Assembly: GCA_029213105.1 (NCBI GenBank)
Contig: JARGNS010000041.1
Location: 1-13,485, forward strand
Direction of reading: 5' to 3'
DNA: 13,485 nucleotides
DNA from: Planctomycetota bacterium
GTDB taxonomy: Bacteria > Planctomycetota > PLA2 > JAEUHO01
Shown here piece by piece: positions 6,830-11,740 of this stretch (position 1 is the first letter of the stretch; every line of letters begins with the position of its first letter). The position numbers were made by a program, and so were the translations under genes. The notes under the pieces are model-generated. The model worked only from the letters and a program-made list of their open reading frames with translations. It was not told the DNA's origin and did not search any database.

Positions 6830-8269
6830 ATGCGTTGCCTGCCCTTCCACCTGCTGCTGGTGTTCGCCCTGGGCCTCGCCCTGCCTGCGATGGCGCAGGC
6901 GGACGACGACAAGCCCGCGCCGACGCGCGGCAAGCCGGCCAAGGCCTCCCGCGACTTCGTCTCGCAGCTGACGCCGGCCGAGCTCGAGCTCGTGCAGACG
7001 CGCGTGAAGGACTGGCCGTCGCTCGAGACGGCCAAGAAGCAGCGCATCGCCCACAACATCGTCCGCATGCGGACCATGACCGATGTCGAGAAGAAGCGCC
7101 TGGGCGAGCACATCAAGCGGATGCGCAACAAGGGCCGTGCTCGTGGACGCTCCCGCGACCACGCCACGCGTGCCTTGATCGGCAAGGCCCTGGCGCGCGA
7201 GGCCCGCAAGACCCTCGGTCGCGACTTCGAGCGCGCCTTGCGCAAGCACGACATCACGGCCCACACCCTCGAGGTCAGCCTCTCGTCGGTGTTCTGGCGC
7301 AACGTGAGCGATCGCCATGCGGCGAAGGGTGACCCCGTGGCGCCCGACCAGCTGCCGGCCGACTTCCCGGCCCACTGGCGCGAGCACTATGCCCGCGGCC
7401 ATCAAGGGTGGTCGAAGGCGGCGCCCGAGAGCAAGGAGCGCGCGGGCATGGCCCGTCGTCTGCACTTCAAGCTGGCCATGCACCAGGGCGAGCGCTTCCG
7501 CGGCGAGGTGCGCGGCATGGACCTCAAGGGCGACGCGCAGCTCGACGCCATCAGCGCGGCCATTCGCGCGAAGTGGCCCGAGGCCATGGCGAGCAGCCTC
7601 GAGGATCCGGACGCGCTCCTGCGCGCGGCCGATCGCTGGGAGCTGCGCCGCGCCGTGAAGCGGCTGCTGCTGCGCACGGAGCGTCTCGAGAAGGAGGAGG
7701 CCGCCGTCCTGGTGAGCCTGCTCAATCGCCTGGCGATCCACCACCGCAAGAAGGACGAGGCCGGGGCGGCGGCGAGCGACGCGCAGCTGAAGCGCGTGCT
7801 CGTCAAGGAACTGCGCCTGGCGCAGACCGACGTCGAGGGGCTGCCGCCGGCGAGCGACCCCCAGGCTCGCATGGCCTTCCTCTTCCAGCTGCTGCGCAAG
7901 TACGGCGGCCACACCATGGGCGGTCGTCCCGGTGGACAGCGCCCTGGCGGACAGCGCCCTGGCGGACAGCGCCCTGGCGGACAGCGCCCTGGCGGACAGC
8001 GTTCGGGGCGCGAGGGACGTGGGCCCTCCGAGGCCGGTCGCGGTGCCGGGCGTCGCATGCCGCGCATGGCGCAGCCCGAGGGCGTGTCGGACGCGGACTG
8101 GGCCATCTACGTCAAGGTCCGCGACGCGGCCATGGCCGCGAAGGACTTCGAGGCCCTGCGCGCGCTCTGGACGACGAAGCCCGAGGGCATGACGGATGCC
8201 GGCCACCAGGCGGTGGTCGAGGCGCTGAAGGCGCGCATGGGTGATCGCAAGGGCCGCCGCGAACGCTGA
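6830..8269 (+). CDS. Secreted basic, helix-rich protein with GGQRP repeat
   Basis: This 479-residue protein starts at ATG 6830, four bases after the anti-sigma stop, which suggests translational coupling. An in-frame ATG at 6773 lies inside the anti-sigma gene and would bury the signal peptide, so it is rejected. Residues 1-24 form a signal peptide ending near LPAMAQA. Residues about 38-110 (FVSQLTPAELELVQTRVKDW, then TDVEKKRLGEHIKRMR) are charged helices that recall DUF3106-type secreted proteins, but the match is loose. A mostly helical middle follows, then a Gly-Gln-Arg-Pro repeat at residues 368-392, and a final helical part from about 415. No catalytic motif is seen. Its position after a sigma/anti-sigma pair suggests that it is a target or modulator of that pathway at the cell envelope, which is inference. 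Confidence 0.78.
   Translation: MRCLPFHLLLVFALGLALPAMAQADDDKPAPTRGKPAKASRDFVSQLTPAELELVQTRVKDWPSLETAKKQRIAHNIVRMRTMTDVEKKRLGEHIKRMRNKGRARGRSRDHATRALIGKALAREARKTLGRDFERALRKHDITAHTLEVSLSSVFWRNVSDRHAAKGDPVAPDQLPADFPAHWREHYARGHQGWSKAAPESKERAGMARRLHFKLAMHQGERFRGEVRGMDLKGDAQLDAISAAIRAKWPEAMASSLEDPDALLRAADRWELRRAVKRLLLRTERLEKEEAAVLVSLLNRLAIHHRKKDEAGAAASDAQLKRVLVKELRLAQTDVEGLPPASDPQARMAFLFQLLRKYGGHTMGGRPGGQRPGGQRPGGQRPGGQRPGGQRSGREGRGPSEAGRGAGRRMPRMAQPEGVSDADWAIYVKVRDAAMAAKDFEALRALWTTKPEGMTDAGHQAVVEALKARMGDRKGRRER
7931..8005 (+). repeat. 15-bp in-frame tandem repeat (GGQRP coding)
   Basis: Units of GGCGGACAGCGCCCT run at 7931-7945 (one base different), 7946-7960, 7961-7975 and 7976-7990, with a degenerate fifth unit at 7991-8005. 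Each unit encodes Gly-Gly-Gln-Arg-Pro, so copy number can change without breaking the frame of the secreted protein. This is a coding minisatellite and probably expands by slippage. Confidence 0.95.
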
Positions 8270-8284
8270 TCGCAGGCGCGGCGC

Positions 8285-8292
8285 GGTACGCT
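8285..8292 (+). promoter_or_regulatory. Candidate -10 box for leaderless nitrilase transcript
   Basis: The octamer GGTACGCT contains TACGCT (8287-8292), a TANNNT box, 6 bases before ATG 8299. It closely matches the boxes before 3192 and 4005. The 29-base gap has no Shine-Dalgarno sequence, so a leaderless transcript is plausible. Confidence 0.45.
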
Positions 8293-8298
8293 AGCGCC

Positions 8299-9123
8299 AT
8301 GGCCTCCCCCCGCACCGTGTTCACCGTTGCCGCCGTCCAGACCGAGCCCGTCTTCGGTGCCGTCGAGGCGAACCTCGCAGCCCTCGACCACCACCTGGCC
8401 GACGTAGGTGCCGACCTCATCGTGCTGCCGGAGCTCTGCTCGACGGGCTACAGCTTCCAGGACCGCGCCGAGGCGCTCGAGCTCGCCGAGACCTTCCCCG
8501 AGGGGCCGCTCTCGCAGCGGCTGCTCGCCTGGAGCGCGCGCACGGGCGGGATGCTCGTCGCCGGCTTTGCCGAGCGTGAGGGCGAACAGGTCTACAACGC
8601 GGCTGCCGTCGTCGCGGCGGGCGAGCCCCTGGGGACCTACCGCAAGCTGCACCTCTTCGGCTTCGAGCGGGAGTGCTACGACCGCAGCGAGGGCCCCCTG
8701 CGCGTGTTCGAGCACGAGGGGCTGCGCGTGGGGGTGATGATCTGCTTCGACTGGATGTTCCCCGAAGCCGCGCGCACCCTGGCCCTGCAGGGCGCGGACG
8801 TCATCGCGCACCCGAGCAACCTGGTGCTGCCCGGCTGGTGCCAACAGGCGATGCTCGTGCGTGCGCTCGAGAATCGCGTGTACACGCTGACGGCCAACCG
8901 GACGGGGACGGAGCATCGCCCGCCGCGGCCCGAGCTGCGCTTCACGGGGTTGAGCCGGATCGCGGGACCGGACGGCAAGGCGCTTGCCGATGCAGCCGAA
9001 CAAGACGCTGCGGTGTTGAGCGCCTCGGTCGACACGACTGTCTCACGTTGCAAGACCATCGCGTCCGGTAACGATGTTTTTGCGGAACGGCGCCAACACG
9101 ACTATCGCGGGTGGGCCCCGTAG
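8299..9123 (+). CDS. Nitrilase-superfamily carbon-nitrogen hydrolase
   Basis: This 274-residue protein has the full Glu-Lys-Cys triad of the nitrilase superfamily: E45 in LIVLPELCSTGY, K116 in TYRKLHLFGFE, and C149 in VGVMICFDWMFPE. Its length is normal for the amidase branches. The family hydrolyses amide or nitrile carbon-nitrogen bonds in the cytoplasm; it includes omega-amidases, carbamoyl-putrescine hydrolases and beta-ureidopropionases. Later conserved parts are visible: HPSNLVLPGWCQQAMLVRALEN, then TANRTGTE and FTGLSRIAGPDG. I cannot assign the substrate. The gene seems to be its own transcription unit, with a -10-like box 6 bases before the start and a 422-base leader region separating it from the next gene. 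Confidence 0.92.
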   Translation: MASPRTVFTVAAVQTEPVFGAVEANLAALDHHLADVGADLIVLPELCSTGYSFQDRAEALELAETFPEGPLSQRLLAWSARTGGMLVAGFAEREGEQVYNAAAVVAAGEPLGTYRKLHLFGFERECYDRSEGPLRVFEHEGLRVGVMICFDWMFPEAARTLALQGADVIAHPSNLVLPGWCQQAMLVRALENRVYTLTANRTGTEHRPPRPELRFTGLSRIAGPDGKALADAAEQDAAVLSASVDTTVSRCKTIASGNDVFAERRQHDYRGWAP

Positions 9124-9196
9124 AGCCCGTGAAACAGGCGTTTGTGGGCAGACGACCGAACGCCCGTGTGACTTGAGTCATATTCTCACGAATCGG

Positions 9197-9224
9197 TTGC
9201 CGCTCTCTGGAGTTGGGCTAGTCT
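9197..9224 (+). promoter_or_regulatory. Possible promoter for the riboswitch-sigma transcript
   Basis: TTGCCG at 9197-9202 and TAGTCT at 9219-9224 are 16 bases apart and resemble -35 and -10 boxes. The -10 fits the TANNNT pattern seen at other genes in this window. Transcription would begin near 9231 and include the whole aptamer at 9299-9413. The match is weak and rests on position and pattern only. Confidence 0.3.
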
Positions 9225-9298
9225 TCCGACGCTGAGGGAACGCGACGCGCTCCCGAAGCCGCGGGTGGGTTGATCCGCGACGTTCTTTTCCCCTACGA

Positions 9299-9413
9299 CC
9301 GTGGATGACGGGGCAAACCCGGCGAAAGCCGGGGGCGCAAAGCTATAGGGCCTTCTGCAGGTCTCCCTTCGGGGAGTTCCCCCCTGCGATGGCAGCCAGT
9401 TGCCAAGCCATGG
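9299..9413 (+). promoter_or_regulatory. c-di-GMP-I (GEMM-I) riboswitch aptamer
   Basis: The conserved blocks of the GEMM-I class appear in order. P1 pairs CCGTGG (9299-9304) with CCATGG (9408-9413). GGGGCAAACC is at 9310-9319, a CGAAAG cap with a GAAA tetraloop at 9323-9328 closes a CCCGG/CCGGG-type helix, and GCAAAGC is at 9337-9343. A second hairpin domain follows, with GCAG (9357-9360) facing CTGC (9384-9387) and an inner CTCCC-TTCG-GGGAG at 9363-9376. The element closes with ATGGCAGCCAGTTGCC at 9389-9404. By comparison with the Vc2 aptamer, the base that pairs with the ligand (G20, middle G before CAAACC) is G, which favours c-di-GMP over the cGAMP-binding GEMM-Ib type. The aptamer lies about 130 bases before a FliA/WhiG-type sigma gene on the same strand, so it very likely controls that gene. 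Confidence 0.93.
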
Positions 9414-9422
9414 CGAGTACGG

Positions 9423-9447
9423 GACGCGTTCGCGCGTCTTCTGTCCT
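9423..9447 (+). terminator. Candidate riboswitch expression-platform terminator
   Basis: Ten bases after the aptamer's P1, GACGCG (9423-9428) and CGCGTC (9433-9438) form a 6-bp stem with a TTCG tetraloop, followed by the T-rich tract TTCTGTCCT. It looks like a weak intrinsic terminator placed where a transcription switch would act. No clear antiterminator partner was found by eye, so control by translation or by Rho remains possible. Confidence 0.4.
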
Positions 9448-9545
9448 CGACCCTGAGTCCAGGTGCGGTCGTGCACATGCTGCGTAAGCAGCAAGGACAC
9501 AACAGGGCACGCCCCAAGCGGGCGAGCGAGTGACGGAGACACACC

Positions 9546-10325
9546 ATGCGCAAGATTCGCGACATTGACCACAAGGACCTCTGGGACGCTTACGAGGAGA
9601 CCCGTGCTCCCGAGGTGAAGCAGAAGATCATCGCGGCCTACTTCCCCCTGGTGAAGTACCTGGCCGAGCGCATGTCTACGACGCTGCCCGCGTCCGTCGA
9701 CACCGACGACCTCATCAGCATGGGCACGTTTGGCCTGATCGAAGCCATCGACCGCTTCGACCGCTCGCGTGGCTTCCAGTTCAAGACGTACTGCACGGCT
9801 CGTATCCGCGGTGCGATCCTCGACAACCTGCGCACCAACGACTGGGTGCCGCGTCTCGTGCGTCTGCGCACGAACCTCGTGGACAAGACGCTCCGCCGGC
9901 TCTACGCCGAGTTCGGCCGCGAGCCGACCGATGTCGAGATGGCCGACGCCTTCGACATGTCCATGGAGGAGTACGAGAAGCTCCGCAAGGAGGCGACGCC
10001 GACCTCGATGCTCTCGCTCACCGAGGACTCGGGCAACGACGACGGCGATTCGGGTGGCCGCATGGTCGACCTGATCGGCGACAAGAAGGCCGACGACGCC
10101 CCGCGTCACGAGCAGCAGCGTCGCGACGTGCGCGATCTCTTCTTCAAGTCGTTGAACGAGAAGGAACAGATCGTCGTCCAGTACTACTACTACGAGGGTC
10201 TCTCGATGCGTGAGATCGCCGGCATGCTGCGCCTCACCGAGAGCCGCGTCTGCCAGATCCACAGCAAGGTCATCCGCCGTCTGCGCGAGCTGCACGAGAA
10301 CCGTCGCACGGAGCTCTTCGTCTAG
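9546..10325 (+). CDS. fliA: FliA/WhiG-family RNA polymerase sigma factor
   Basis: This 259-residue protein has sigma regions 2, 3 and 4 and no region 1.1, as in the sigma-28 group. Region 2 (about 5-95) includes IIAAYFPLVKYLAERM, DTDDLISMGTFGLIEAIDRF and FQFKTYCTARIRGAILDNLR, the last being typical of FliA/WhiG. Region 3 (about 100-150) includes GREPTDVEMADAFDMSMEEY. Region 4 (about 197-250) includes LNEKEQIVVQYYYYEGLSMR and the recognition helix LTESRVCQIHSKVIRRL. Such factors direct flagellar, chemotaxis or developmental genes. ATG 9546 has CGGAG at 9534-9538, 7 bases upstream. The 5' leader holds a c-di-GMP-I aptamer and further hairpins at 9479-9492 and 9510-9524. A strong terminator-like hairpin follows the gene. 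No flagellar gene is in this window, so motility versus development cannot be decided, and the symbol is a family label. Confidence 0.93.
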   Translation: MRKIRDIDHKDLWDAYEETRAPEVKQKIIAAYFPLVKYLAERMSTTLPASVDTDDLISMGTFGLIEAIDRFDRSRGFQFKTYCTARIRGAILDNLRTNDWVPRLVRLRTNLVDKTLRRLYAEFGREPTDVEMADAFDMSMEEYEKLRKEATPTSMLSLTEDSGNDDGDSGGRMVDLIGDKKADDAPRHEQQRRDVRDLFFKSLNEKEQIVVQYYYYEGLSMREIAGMLRLTESRVCQIHSKVIRRLRELHENRRTELFV

Positions 10326-10380
10326 GGCGCAGCCCACCCACCTTCGCGGCGCATCCCGGGGGGGAATGGCGCCACGACGC

Positions 10381-10420
10381 GGCGACTCGAGGCACGAGCC
10401 TCGCGTCGCCGTCTTCGTTT
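10381..10420 (+). terminator. Terminator after the sigma factor gene
   Basis: GGCGAC, a mismatched base and CGAGGC (10381-10393) pair with GCCTCG, a mismatched base and GTCGCC (10398-10410) around an ACGA loop, giving 12 paired positions with one mismatch. The tract TCTTCGTTT follows. The hairpin begins 56 bases after the sigma stop codon and lies just before the REP-like array. Confidence 0.75.
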
Positions 10421-10437
10421 CTGGTTCGCGTGCGGGA

Positions 10438-10563
10438 CTTGTCGCGGGCGCACGGCCCACCCACGCAGGGCGTGGGGAGGTCCCACTTCACTGTTCGCAG
10501 GATTCCTGCACGCTCCACCGGCTCGCGTGGGTGGTTCGGCCCCGGGCTTCGCCGGAGCGCCCC
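10438..10563 (+). repeat. 126-bp direct repeat, copy 1 (copy 2 at 10825-10950)
   Basis: The two copies are offset by exactly 387 bases and differ at only three positions by eye. They cover the left module of units 1 and 3, from CTTGTCG to GGAGCGCCCC. The small divergence points to a recent duplication or to gene conversion. Confidence 0.92.
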
Positions 10564-10661
10564 GACGGGGCCAAGCGTCCTTGTAGGGGCGTCCTCGCTC
10601 GGGCAGGTGTTCCTGTAGGGGCGGTCCAGGCGCCGCTGCGGCGCCGTGTGTCCGCCCGCGA
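10442..10661 (+). repeat. REP-like unit 1 (220 bp)
   Basis: This unit starts with TCGCGGGCGCAC and ends with GTGTGTCCGCCCGCGA. Its left part (to 10563) is the same module as in unit 3. Its right part (10565-10661) matches unit 4 at 95 of 97 positions. Inside are CCCACGC/GCGTGGG, GCAGGA/TCCTGC and, at 10629-10645, a perfect GGCGCCGC-T-GCGGCGCC palindrome. Two GTAGGGGCG copies are present. Confidence 0.85.
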
Positions 10662-10688
10662 ACCGCAGGTGCGCATGCGCAGGGCTTG
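10662..10688 (+). repeat. 27-bp spacer repeat, copy 1 (identical copy at 10802-10828)
   Basis: The 27 bases between units 1 and 2 are identical to those between units 2 and 3. Each holds the perfect palindrome GCGCATGCGC (10671-10680 and 10811-10820). Unit plus spacer therefore looks tandemly duplicated. A degenerate version seems to precede unit 1 at about 10425-10441. Confidence 0.88.
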
Positions 10689-10801
10689 TCGCGGGCGCAC
10701 ACACGCTCGCCCTGCGGGCTTCGCTGGAGCGCCCCTACGCGGACAGGCATCCCTGTAGGGGCGGTCCAGCCGGCGCTTCGCCGGCGTGTGTCCGCCCGCG
10801 A
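10689..10801 (+). repeat. REP-like unit 2 (113 bp, cloverleaf fold)
   Basis: The ends pair at 17 of 18 positions (10689-10706 with 10784-10801). Inside lie three arms: GCCC-TGC-GGGC at 10709-10719; CTGGAGCGCCCCTAC (10724-10738) with GTAGGGGCGGTCCAG (10755-10769), 14 of 15 paired; and CCGGCG-CTT-CGCCGG around 10770-10784. As single-stranded DNA or RNA it would make a cloverleaf. It is the shortest and most symmetrical unit and may be the basic form. Confidence 0.88.
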
Positions 10802-10828
10802 ACCGCAGGTGCGCATGCGCAGGGCTTG

Positions 10829-11016
10829 TCGGGGGCGCACGGCCCACCCACGCAGGGCGTGGGGAGGTCCCACCTCACCGTTCGCAGGATTCCTGCACGC
10901 TCCACCGGCTCGCGTGGGTGGTTCGGCCCCGGGCTTCGCCGGAGCGCCCCTACGCGGACAGGCATCCCTGTAGGGGCGGTCCAGGCGCCGCTACGGCGCC
11001 GTGTGTCCGCCCGCGA
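10829..11016 (+). repeat. REP-like unit 3 (188 bp)
   Basis: The left part repeats unit 1 (see the 126-bp direct repeat). The part from about 10943 to 10984 is identical to unit 2 (10728-10769). The right hairpin GGCGCCG-CTA-CGGCGCC (10984-11000) resembles units 1 and 4. The unit ends 47 bases before the chosen start of the transposase gene. Confidence 0.85.
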
Positions 11017-11063
11017 GCGACCTGGTGTGTGACTCTCTCGCTCCGCGAGCCGAGGGCGAGTCC

Positions 11064-11582
11064 ATGGAGGAACGCAGGCGCCGTCGATCGTCCCTACGTT
11101 GGCGCGGCTTCTCGTACCGCAGCGCGCGGTGCTACTTCGTTACGGTCTGCGTTCAAGACCGCCTCTGTCTACTTGGGTCCGTGGAGGACGCTCAAGTGCA
11201 CCTGTCGTCTGCTGGGCTGATGGCGCAGGACGCATGGCGTGGGCTTCCCCAGGTGTTTCCGCAGGTGCGTTTGGATACCCATGTGGTGATGCCGAACCAT
11301 GTCCATGGGATCTTGTGTCTCCAGCCGGCGAGTCCGGACTCGGGGATGGCTCCGTGTTCGCTCGGGCGTGTCCTTGGCTGGTGGAAGTCTCGGACTACCG
11401 CGCTCTACGCGAAGAAGGTGCATGCCGCGGGCTGGCGGCGCTTCCGCAGGCGCCTCTGGCAACGTGGGTTCTACGATCGCGTCCTGAGGGATCGTGAAGA
11501 GCACGCTCGCGCCCACGCCTACATCTTGCGCAATCCGACGTCGTGGCACGTGGATCCGAACAACCCGGAGCGACGTGCCTGA
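11064..11582 (+). CDS. REP-associated tyrosine transposase (RAYT, Y1/HUH family)
   Basis: This 172-residue protein matches the RAYT branch of the IS200/IS605-like Y1 transposases. Visible marks are RWRGFSYRSARCYFVTVCVQ near the N-terminus, the HUH metal-binding motif MPNHVHGI (H79 and H81), and LWQRGFYDRVLRDREE with the candidate nucleophile Y137, followed by the typical ending YILRNPTSWHVD. Such proteins nick and join single-stranded REP DNA and are thought to spread REP sequences while usually staying single copy themselves. ATG 11064 is chosen because GAGGG at 11052-11056 lies 7 bases upstream and because the basic ERRRRRSSLRW start is typical; an in-frame GTG at 11001 lies inside the end of repeat unit 3 and gives an atypical N-terminus. 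Catalytic motifs are intact. The stop codon directly abuts repeat unit 4. Confidence 0.93.
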   Translation: MEERRRRRSSLRWRGFSYRSARCYFVTVCVQDRLCLLGSVEDAQVHLSSAGLMAQDAWRGLPQVFPQVRLDTHVVMPNHVHGILCLQPASPDSGMAPCSLGRVLGWWKSRTTALYAKKVHAAGWRRFRRRLWQRGFYDRVLRDREEHARAHAYILRNPTSWHVDPNNPERRA

Positions 11583-11727
11583 TCGCGGGCGCACACACGC
11601 TCGCCCTACGGGCTTCGCTGGAGCGCCCCTACGGGGGCAAGCGTCCTTGTAGGGGCGTCCTCGCCCGGGCAGGTGTTCCTGTAGGGGCGGTCCAGGCGCC
11701 GCTGCGGCGCCGTGTGTCCGCCCGCGA
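11583..11727 (+). repeat. REP-like unit 4 (145 bp) downstream of the transposase
   Basis: The left part (11583-11633) matches unit 2 with one change (GCCC-TAC-GGGC in place of GCCC-TGC-GGGC). The right part (11631-11727) matches unit 1 at 95 of 97 positions. The ends TCGCGGGCGCACACAC and GTGTGTCCGCCCGCGA (11712-11727) pair at 15 of 16 positions. The unit begins at the first base after the transposase stop codon and ends 13 bases before the stop of the minus-strand VWA gene. Confidence 0.87.
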
Positions 11728-11740
11728 CCTCGAGGCGCGC

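Larger units (their letters stand above)
10442..11727 (+). mobile_element. REP-like palindromic array with its RAYT transposase gene
   Basis: Four palindromic units (10442-10661, 10689-10801, 10829-11016 and 11583-11727) and one RAYT gene fill the convergent gap between the sigma gene and the minus-strand VWA gene. Every unit begins with a TCGCGGGCGCAC-like sequence and ends with GTGTGTCCGCCCGCGA, which are imperfect inverted repeats of each other. GTAGGGGCG occurs six times on the plus strand (10583, 10615, 10755, 10970, 11649 and 11681) and three times inverted (10730, 10945 and 11624). A GTAG before a hairpin is the known mark of REP sequences used by RAYT proteins. Units of this kind, with two inverted REP-like halves, are comparable to BIMEs. 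Apart from the transposase, no gene is credible in 10421-11063 or 11583-11740. Confidence 0.85.

Noticed and set aside
7931..8005. CRISPR-like short repeats
   Set aside because: The units are directly adjacent without spacers and lie in frame inside a coding gene.
9270..9299. TTGATC with TACGAC as the promoter for the sigma gene
   Set aside because: Transcription would start inside the P1 stem of the aptamer and break the riboswitch.
9305..9487. 60-residue open frame over the riboswitch
   Set aside because: It overlaps the conserved aptamer blocks, which explain the sequence better, and it has no ribosome binding site.
10322..10873. Long open frames on both strands through the repeat array (for example 10210-10758 plus and 10322-10873 minus)
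   Set aside because: They run over palindromic repeats, produce the same peptide segments in several frames, and have low-complexity Arg/Pro/Gly content. They are by-products of GC-rich repeats.
10442..11016. CRISPR array
   Set aside because: The repeats are long, of unequal length and palindromic, the spacers are identical, and no cas gene is present; a RAYT gene explains them better.
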